A stretch of DNA of 64,000 nucleotides from Drosophila miranda (lineage: Eukaryota; Arthropoda; Insecta; Diptera; Drosophilidae). The notes under the pieces are model-generated. The model was not told the origin of the DNA, searched no databases, and saw nothing but the letters and a program-made list of their open reading frames with translations. The stretch is from positions 5,316,001-5,380,000 of the forward strand of contig NC_046673.1 of the NCBI RefSeq assembly GCF_003369915.1, given 5' to 3'. Within the stretch, counting starts at the first letter, position 1. Every line of letters begins with the position of its first letter. Below, one piece after another: positions 57,690 through 64,000 of this stretch. The translations under genes were made by a program, and so were the position numbers.

Positions 57690-60600
57690 TTAAGGGCAGT
57701 CCCATCCGGTGGCTTGGATGTATTTGGACAAGGTCCCTGGTTTGATTACGGACAGGTCCGAAATGTCCGTGAGGAAAGCGGCCCCGAGAATACGAAGACG
57801 ACGATTTCCAAGGGCTGGGCAGTGGCAGAAGAAGTGGGGGACCGATTCCTCCTCCTCCTCGTCGCGACAACTCCTGCAGAAGTCGTTATGAGGGATTGAC
57901 AGTCTAGAGGCGTGAGTGCCGATCTGCCAGTGTCCCGTAATGGCTCTAGTAACTGCAGAGCACTGTGCTCTGCTGAGTTTATACAGCTCTGCTGAGCGCT
58001 TCTTCGATCGATATGGCCATATCAATCTTGAGACTTTACAGGAAACGGTTTGCTGCCATCTCCTATTGGCATTTTGCTCGAACAATTCGTGCGTTAGGAG
58101 CCTGCACGTAGCCAAGGGCATCGCTACTTGCTCCCTCTCCGGTAGGAGAGGAATCGTAGTACCCTGCCTGGCTAGCTCGTCGGCGGCGTCATTCCCCTCG
58201 ATGTCCCTGTGGCCGGGGACCCATATAAGGAAGAGATCTAACTGCTCTGCGATCTCTTGCAGAGACCTGCGGCAGTCATTTACAGTCGCTGAGTTCGACG
58301 ATATTGAGCCTAGAGCTTTGATAGCTGCTTGGCTGTCCGAGAAGACGCACACTAAGTGCGTATCTAGAAGTAGTTTGGAGACGATCGAAATGGCCTCCTT
58401 GATGGCTTCAACCTCCGCTTGGAACACACTACAGTGATCCGGGAGCCTGAAGCAATGACTGATGTTCAGCTCGCTGCAGTAGACTCCGCCTCCCACGCGG
58501 CCGTCTAGCTTTGAGCCATCAGTGTAGAAGTGGACCGCATTTGCAGGTCCTGGTTCGCCCATCTCCCAGTCCTCCCTAGATGGGATTGATACCTGGAAGG
58601 GCGTCGAGAGGTGATCACTGGGGATACAGTAATCTGTCCTCTCTGGTAATTGCGGGAGTCTCATCAGGATTCCCGAGTGCCCAACCGCGGATGCTTTCCA
58701 CAGTCTGGCTTCTCTCATTCTGAGGGCGGAAAGTGTTGCCACCTTCTTTCCCATGAGATCCACAGGGAGGAGGTCCAGCACAGTATCCAGGGCTTCCCCT
58801 GGAGTAGTGCGTAGCCCGCCAGTTATGCATAGCTCTGCCATGCGTTGAACTCTGCTCAGTTTATTGAGGCATGTCCTTCTGTCCAAGGCTGGCCACCATA
58901 CCACCACTCCATAGAGCATGATTGGTCGTATGATGGCGGTGTAGAGCCACCGAACTATATAGGGGGTCATTCCCCATTTTAGTCCGATGGCTTTTCTGCA
59001 AGTATAGAGGGCCACTGTGGCCTTCTTTACTCTATCCTCTATGCTCAATTTCCAATCGAGCTTTCTATCGAGGATTAGGCCAAGATACTTGGCGTTGTTG
59101 CTGAAGACTAGCGTTTCCCCACATAGTCTTGGGGGAATCAGTACCGGAACTTTGTACTTCCTAGTGAAAAGCACCAGTTCCGTTTTAGACGGGTTGACGC
59201 CTAACCCGCATTTGTCTGCCCATTTCGACATTTTCGTGAGAGTAATTGTCATGCACTCACACAATGTCTGCGGAAATTTTCCGGAGAATGCTATGGCAAC
59301 ATCGTCCGCGTACGCCACCACACGGCAGCCACCCCCCTCTATCTCCCGCAGCAGTGTGTTCACTGCCACGTTCCATAGGAGGGGCGAGAGGACTCCGCCC
59401 TGCGGTGTGCCTCTGCTGACAAATCTGGTACACGTTGACGTCCCCAGTGATGCCTCAACCATCCTGCATTGTAGCATCTGATCGATCAGGCTCACCGTCC
59501 TGGAGTCAACGCCCAGATCCGTCAGTGCGCCCGTGACGGCGGTCGGAAGGATGTTGTTAAAGGCGCCTTCTATGTCGAGGAAGGCTACTAGGGTGTACTC
59601 CTTAAAATTAAGGGATGCTTCGATGATCGATGTGATCGAGTGTAGGGCCGTTTCGGTGGATCTTCCCTTCCGATAGGCATGCTGGGAGTCTGAGATCAGA
59701 CTGGACGGAATGCACGCCGTTAGATGCAGCCCCAGGAGCCGCTCCATCGCCTTTAGAAGAAAAGACGATAGACTTATGGGTCTGAAATCTTTTGGGGCAG
59801 TGTGCGAGGGCTTGCCTGCCTTGGGTATGAATACGACTTTGGTCTGAAGCCAGGTGTCAGGAATGCACCCGTGGGAGAAGATTCCCTCGTAAATTATTTT
59901 GAGCCAGTTAATGGCTTTATGTCCCGCGTGAATCAGTTGGGCAGGGAAAATGCCGTCTGGCCCCGCGGACTTGTAGGGTTTAAAGCTTCTGATCGCCCAG
60001 GAAATGTTCTCCTGGCTTAGCAGCCTCAGGATGGCATTTGAGGCGACAGCAGGAGGCGCGAGGTAGTTGGGTCTGTTTTCATCGCAGCCAGGGAAGTGGG
60101 TATTTAGGAGAAGATTTAGCGACTCCTCGCTGGACGTAGTCCACGACTGGTCGGTGTTCTTCAAGTAGCCCAGGGTGGGTGTTGTCTTCGAGAGAACTCT
60201 GCGCAAGCGTGAGGCTTCTGAGTTACTCTCGATTTCGCTGCAGAACTTACGCCAGGAGGCGCGTTTGGCTTTTCTAAGTTCTTTGTTGTAGGTTGACAGA
60301 TTGGCCTTGTATTCGGCCCAGTTTTGCTCAACGTTTTCAGCCTTAGCTTTATTGAAGAGTCTCCGGGAGGCTTTCCGGAGTTCACCCAGTTTCGGATTCC
60401 ACCATTCAGGTTTCTTCCGGCCTCTGTTCTTGCCAGAGGGGCATGCTTTGTCGAGCGCCTTATTGCAGGCGTCGGTAAAGATCTTAAGAAGACGAGTCGT
60501 GGCCTCCGTGGAGAACTCCTCCTCAGATGGGGGCTCAGGGAGAACACGACAGAGGTAATCAGAGTACCGAGTCCAGTTTGTCCGCCTGATGTTTCGGAAT

Positions 60601-61286
60601 CGGACTGGCTTCGGTACTGAGAGGGGGAAGACAGTTTCCACGTACCTGTGGTCCGAGAAGGAGTGCTCTTCCAGGACCCTCCAGGATACAATGTTACGCT
60701 GTATCTCATGAGAGGCAAGCGTGAGGTCCAGGACCTCCTTGCGGTTTTTAATGATAAAGGTGGGATCACTACCCCGGTTTAGTAAGACCATCTGTGTGGT
60801 CAGTAAGTAACTGAAAAGGTACTCACCCCTTTCGTTTGTGTCAGTGCTTCCCCACTGACAGTGATGTGCATTGGCATCGCACCCCACAATTAGGCCGATG
60901 TCCTTGGCCGAGCAGTCTGCGATTAGAGCCCGGAGAGGAACGTGTGGAGGGGGGTCTGGTTGTTCATGCCCCATGTATGCGGAGCAGATCCTCAGTGAGC
61001 GCTCCTGGCCTTCGAGGCTCACTGCGGTGTGGTCTTCATTGCTGAAATTTGGGAGCAAAAATAGGTGCAACTCTCTTTTTGCAAGAATGCAGGTACGAAT
61101 TTTACCTGCGGTTTCAGCTACATATAGCTTGTAGTCAGAAGTCCTCAGACCGGAGACCCTGTTTCCGAGGATCCAGGGCTCCTGAATGAGGACTATGTCG
61201 GCTCCACCCTTGGCCATGTGGAGCAGTAGAGCAGCGCATGCTGCCTTACAATGGTGGAGGTTTATCTGCAGGAGCGTCAACGACAT
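57690..61286 (-). CDS. LOA-like ORF2 polyprotein: APE endonuclease, reverse transcriptase, RNase H
   Basis: A complete 1198-codon frame. It has an APE-type endonuclease at about residues 1-220 (LQINLHHCKAACAALLLHMA, VGCDANAHHCQWGS, then SDHRYVET), RT at about 450-750 (FRPISLSSFLLKAMERLL, RKGRSTETALHSI, SRGTPQGGVLSPLLW, catalytic YADD at 659-662) and RNase H at about 915-1050 (YTDGSKLDG with D923, AEVEAIKEAI, FSDSQAA, VPGHRDIEGNDAADELA). A C-terminal Cys/His motif follows (CRSCRDEEEEESVPHFFCHC). It cuts target DNA and primes reverse transcription of element RNA. The start overlaps the ORF1 end by 41 nt. No stop or frameshift, so recent. Confidence 0.9.
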   Translation of the reverse strand: MSLTLLQINLHHCKAACAALLLHMAKGGADIVLIQEPWILGNRVSGLRTSDYKLYVAETAGKIRTCILAKRELHLFLLPNFSNEDHTAVSLEGQERSLRICSAYMGHEQPDPPPHVPLRALIADCSAKDIGLIVGCDANAHHCQWGSTDTNERGEYLFSYLLTTQMVLLNRGSDPTFIIKNRKEVLDLTLASHEIQRNIVSWRVLEEHSFSDHRYVETVFPLSVPKPVRFRNIRRTNWTRYSDYLCRVLPEPPSEEEFSTEATTRLLKIFTDACNKALDKACPSGKNRGRKKPEWWNPKLGELRKASRRLFNKAKAENVEQNWAEYKANLSTYNKELRKAKRASWRKFCSEIESNSEASRLRRVLSKTTPTLGYLKNTDQSWTTSSEESLNLLLNTHFPGCDENRPNYLAPPAVASNAILRLLSQENISWAIRSFKPYKSAGPDGIFPAQLIHAGHKAINWLKIIYEGIFSHGCIPDTWLQTKVVFIPKAGKPSHTAPKDFRPISLSSFLLKAMERLLGLHLTACIPSSLISDSQHAYRKGRSTETALHSITSIIEASLNFKEYTLVAFLDIEGAFNNILPTAVTGALTDLGVDSRTVSLIDQMLQCRMVEASLGTSTCTRFVSRGTPQGGVLSPLLWNVAVNTLLREIEGGGCRVVAYADDVAIAFSGKFPQTLCECMTITLTKMSKWADKCGLGVNPSKTELVLFTRKYKVPVLIPPRLCGETLVFSNNAKYLGLILDRKLDWKLSIEDRVKKATVALYTCRKAIGLKWGMTPYIVRWLYTAIIRPIMLYGVVVWWPALDRRTCLNKLSRVQRMAELCITGGLRTTPGEALDTVLDLLPVDLMGKKVATLSALRMREARLWKASAVGHSGILMRLPQLPERTDYCIPSDHLSTPFQVSIPSREDWEMGEPGPANAVHFYTDGSKLDGRVGGGVYCSELNISHCFRLPDHCSVFQAEVEAIKEAISIVSKLLLDTHLVCVFSDSQAAIKALGSISSNSATVNDCRRSLQEIAEQLDLFLIWVPGHRDIEGNDAADELARQGTTIPLLPEREQVAMPLATCRLLTHELFEQNANRRWQQTVSCKVSRLIWPYRSKKRSAELYKLSRAQCSAVTRAITGHWQIGTHASRLSIPHNDFCRSCRDEEEEESVPHFFCHCPALGNRRLRILGAAFLTDISDLSVIKPGTLSKYIQATGWDCP

Positions 61287-61862
61287 TCCTGAGGCTCGCC
61301 TCCACCATTGTTGCTTCTAGATCGCTGTCAGGGGACTCCGGCTCCTCCCCGACAACGATGTGGCTGAGACCTCTGGCTAGGTCGCTCTCGTCGAACGCGT
61401 AGTCGTCCAAGATGTCGTCCGACATCATGGACGCCGCATCCGACGCCGGGTTGTCTTCCTCGCACGAGGCCCCCTCTTTCGGGATCTCCGGCAGCTCCGG
61501 GTCTGGCTCGACCTCCGCTTGCCTGCCCTTGCGATCGGACTTGTAAGTGGATATGGTGACCTTCTTGTAGCCACCGTCCGACTTTGCGAGGAGATCAATG
61601 GATTCCTCATTTAGGACGAGGATAATCTGGCGCCTCTGCCCTTGGATATCCTCCACCTTTGCCACCTTCCAATCGGCTGTAGGAAGGTGGGGTTGCAGAC
61701 CTGCAGTAACCTGAGGATCTTCTCAGGCTCTGCAGGCTTAGCCGAGACCCACGCTCTGGCTCTCGAGCGACTAGGGACATCTTCCCACTTCACGGCCTCC
61801 AGTTTCGCCCCTGGATAGACCTCTTTTAGGGCCGCCACCGCCTTCATGTAGAGGGCCGCAAG
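61246..61862 (-). pseudogene. LOA-like ORF1, copy B, 5' truncated
   Basis: Only the C-terminal third remains. AALYMKAVAALKEVYPGAKL in one frame meets the same CCCC frame break as copy A (near 61691), then continues in the next frame from 61665 (VAKVEDIQGQRRQIILVL to the acidic ASMMSDDILDDYAFDESD) and ends at 61246, 41 nt into ORF2. Copy B keeps two bases that copy A lost near 61470, so its acidic tail is in frame. Confidence 0.8.
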
Positions 61863-61869
61863 GTAAGAC

Positions 61870-61925
61870 CATGTTTTTTTTTTTTTTTTAAACACCCCTT
61901 TTTTTTTGGTTTTTTTTTTTTACTT
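61870..61925. repeat. Poly-T / poly-A tracts at the copy B junction
   Basis: Two T-runs on the plus strand (A-runs on the minus strand) directly follow the 5' truncation of LOA copy B. They could be the A-tail of an upstream minus-strand retroelement carrying the 440-codon ORF. Confidence 0.6.
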
Positions 61926-61981
61926 GTTCTTGTTTTCAGTTACTTTTTTTTCCATTCTTCTTCTCTACTCTTCTTTTCTCC

Positions 61982-63614
61982 TCAATACCTAGCCCGGAAT
62001 ACCTCCTGCCGATCGGTGGACACCAATAGCCGGTACCGGACGCCACCGTCGTTGACCAGACGCTTCACCCTCCTTGCGGTTGGCTTTATCCGCGCGAGAG
62101 AGCGCGTGACGACGGCCGGCCACTCCTCGCGTTTGACGGACCGCCACCGTGAGTTGTCCGCCGACCTCGTCTGGGGCCACGATGCCTGGCGCTGGAGCTC
62201 GGGCCGGCGCGCCTCCGCCCGCTCCCCTGGGCACGACGCCTGTCGGCCCAGCTTCGGATGCTCGCCCTGGCCGGGTTCCGGCCATCGCCAAGGACCTCTC
62301 TCCCATGGCTCAGGTGAGTGTTGTTCCGCGGCCTCGTCCTTCTTCGCTTCCGCCGTTGCTCTCGCGCCGTCATCCGCTTCGCCGTCGGTCGCCACCTCGA
62401 CTTCGGGTGCCGCCGCTGGGCCCTCCGCCGTCAGTGATGTTGGCGTGTTCGTCGTACCCTCCGTCTCGACCTCTGCCGTCCCCCCGGGCGCCTCCTCGGG
62501 CACCTCTTCGGCTGTGGGTGCCACCGCTGGGCCTGTCGACTCCTGTGGCCGTGCCCGCCGCCTCGGGTCCCGCTCGTCACTGGCGCGTGGTGCCTCCTCC
62601 CACAGTCGAGCCTCCCTCGCCTCTTGCCCGGCCTGCTGGGGCGCGGGCCCAGAGGCCCACGATATGTGCAGCGTTTGCACGTGCCACATCATGCCGTCTC
62701 GTACCGCGAAGCGCACCTCCTGCGAGACGAACGGCCCGATGGCGGCTCCCTGTGGCCCGTGCCAGTGCTGCTGCTGCTGCTGATGCTGATGCTGCTGATG
62801 CTGCTGCTGCTGACGCTGCTGCTGCTGATCCCCTTGACCGCGCGCGTTGTCAGCCGGCGGCCGATGCTGGAACAGCTCTTCCTCTGCCCCCGGTGACGGT
62901 GGGGCCTGCGGCCGTGGCTCCTCCTCGGACTCGACATGTTCAGGGGGTGGCTGCCAGAGCTCTTCCTCCTCCACCTCGGCTCGTCGTAGCCTCTCCTGCC
63001 ACTCCTCTTCGGGCGACTGGACTCGAGCCGCCTTCGGCACTGGTGGGCACTCCGCCTCCTCCTCATCGCTGGAGATCACCGCCAGCCCGCCTGCCGCGCC
63101 CTCCGCCCGCGTCGCCCTTGCCTTCTCCGCTTCCGCACGCAGACGCGGTTTCGGTCGGCGTTGTCTGCGGCTTCTCGACCTGTGGGTCTGTCGGCCGCTG
63201 ATCCCCTCGCCGCGCCGTCGACCTCCCCCTTGTGCGTGCCGACGACTCCTCTTCCTTGGCCGTACGCGTCGAACGCGTGGACTCCCGCTTCGAGGCCCGC
63301 TCACTGGGCTCCTCCTTCCGCGTCTCCGTGCGCCCCCTCCTTCCTCCCTCAGGCCGCTCCTCGCGCTTGCTGGGGTGGGGCTTCTCGCGCTTGCCGGTGC
63401 GGGGCTCTTCGTGCTTGCTGGTCCGGGGCTCCTCGCGCTTGGTGTGGGGCTCCTCGAGTCTGCTGGTCCGGGGCTCCTCGCGCTTCGCCTCGCGTGCGCG
63501 TTTTCTCCGTGGCGCCGGCTCCCAGCTCACCAATTCCAGGTCACTTTCCGCCTCGGTGTACCCCGGCGATACCACGGGGGACACCGTCGGTCCCATGGAT
63601 CCCGCGGTTGACAC
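61982..63614 (-). pseudogene. Low-complexity gag-like ORFs of an unassigned retroelement
   Basis: Two overlapping minus-strand frames: 63614-63063 (183 codons) and 63304-61982 (440 codons). The first has about six KREEPRTSK-like 9-residue repeats and starts MSTAGSMGPTVSPVVS. The second is rich in Arg, Glu and Ala with a Gln/His tract (62825-62760). It ends in a non-repetitive basic block (ARRVKRLVNDGGVRYRLLVS, then TDRQEVFRARY) that looks like the most conserved part. Probably one ancestral ORF broken by a frameshift near 63180. I do not recognise the family; charged gag-like proteins of this kind occur in LTR elements. GC-rich composition can create spurious ORFs. Confidence 0.4.
62760..62830. 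repeat. CTG/CAG trinucleotide tract
   Basis: Imperfect (CTG)n with GATGCTGATGCTG variants, encoding Gln/His on the minus strand inside the 440-codon ORF. Confidence 0.85.
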
Positions 63615-64000
63615 TAGCGGTGAGGCTCCGGGGACCTACTCCTACTCGCCCTTTGCTCCTCGCGCTCGACCTGGTACGCCTGCCGCCGACTTTGCGTATC
63701 ACCCATAGCCTGATACCCGCGGCGAATCCATTTTCGCTGCTCCGTTATATACCTTATTAAGTGCTGCTGCATCTTACCCTTTCTTTTCCCACGTGGTCAA
63801 CTTTTGAAAAGACCTGATCGTGCGCTGCTCCCCCCTTTATAAGGGCTCGTGCCGGTGCTCACCGTTCCTTGTAACGGTGCCTTACATGAGCCCGTGGGAC
63901 GGCTCTCTCTTGCCTTCCAGCTGGCTCTCTCGCTCGCTCCCGTTTTGAAAGTTATCCGCGCCTCTCGCCGCGTTAACACTAGGGTGCCCCCTGGTTTTGT
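63615..64000. other. Unassigned GC-rich terminal region, possible promoter/LTR of the 440-codon element
   Basis: Contains CCCCTTTATAAGGGCTC (63833-63849), a palindromic TATA-like box usable on either strand, and GGGTGCCCCCTGG at 63981, shared with 57057. No ORF of note. Confidence 0.3.

Larger units (their letters stand above)
57540..61862 (-). mobile_element. LOA-like (Bilbo/TRIM-type) LINE, copy B, 5' truncated with intact ORF2
   Basis: Runs from the middle of ORF1 (61862) through an uninterrupted ORF2 (61286-57690) to a 3' UTR ending at the tandem (TAACC)n tail at 57536-57561. It matches copy A at nearly every base from 61862 to 58255. The break at 61862 is followed by poly-T/poly-A sequence and a different element. 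Confidence 0.85.

Noticed and set aside
62016..63760. Large plus-strand Pro/Ala/Ser ORFs (up to 350 codons)
   Set aside because: Complements of the charged minus-strand gag-like frames in very GC-rich DNA, with no motifs.

Overview
The window is Drosophila nuclear DNA (subgenus Sophophora). I read it as Muller element A, the X chromosome of D. melanogaster. The evidence is a run of single-copy genes I recognise: Tip60, an NSUN2-type RNA methyltransferase, ciboulot, brainiac and Xpac, all with short introns, GT-AG splice sites and fly codon use. The transposons (LOA/Bilbo/TRIM-like and I-like LINEs, CR1-like LINEs, BEL elements and a GTCY-rich DINE-1/SGM-like element) would suit the obscura group, but that is inference.

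The left part (1 to about 24,200) is gene-bearing. Its order is: the 3' part of an unnamed minus-strand gene (1-3770); Tip60 (+, 4 coding exons, 5788-7663); a convergent single-exon gene that may be the augmin subunit dgt4 (-, 7928-8476); Nsun2 (+, 3 coding exons, 8891-11225); ciboulot (-, 3 coding exons, 12790-13436, with a probable 5' UTR exon near 16.8-17.1 kb); an AT-rich block of degenerate repeats (about 17.1-20 kb); brainiac (-, 20744-21700); an inverted piece of the same repeats; and Xpac (+, 2 coding exons, 23218-24156). The genes have unrelated roles: chromatin acetylation, RNA m5C methylation, actin dynamics, glycolipid synthesis and nucleotide excision repair. They are neighbours, not a pathway.

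The right part (about 24,300-64,000) has no recognisable host gene. It is a nested mosaic of retroelements: a decayed BEL element (24.4-29.3 kb); an internally deleted LTR element on the minus strand (30.1-32.8 kb); an I-like LINE (33.4-41.86 kb) split by a CR1-like LINE (about 34.75-39.13 kb); LOA-like copy A (41.86-47.1 kb); a DINE-1-like element (47.1-48.1 kb); a pair of unassigned repeats (48.2-48.8 kb); a second CR1-like LINE (49.2-52.6 kb) carrying a solo BEL LTR; a BEL 3' remnant with its LTR (52.6-53.66 kb); R1-clade fragments (53.66-56.1 kb); a GC-rich unassigned block; LOA-like copy B (57.54-61.86 kb) with an uninterrupted 1198-codon ORF2; and a low-complexity gag-like ORF at the end. 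This looks like an abrupt change from gene-bearing euchromatin to a transposon-dense segment.

I found no new multi-gene system. The items most worth checking are a frame break in ORF1 shared by both LOA copies, a recurrent GTCTCTGT/ACAGAGAC inverted repeat in the cib-brn intergenic block, promoter motif-1 modules embedded in GGTATATTT repeats, and an in-frame, stop-free last intron in Tip60.
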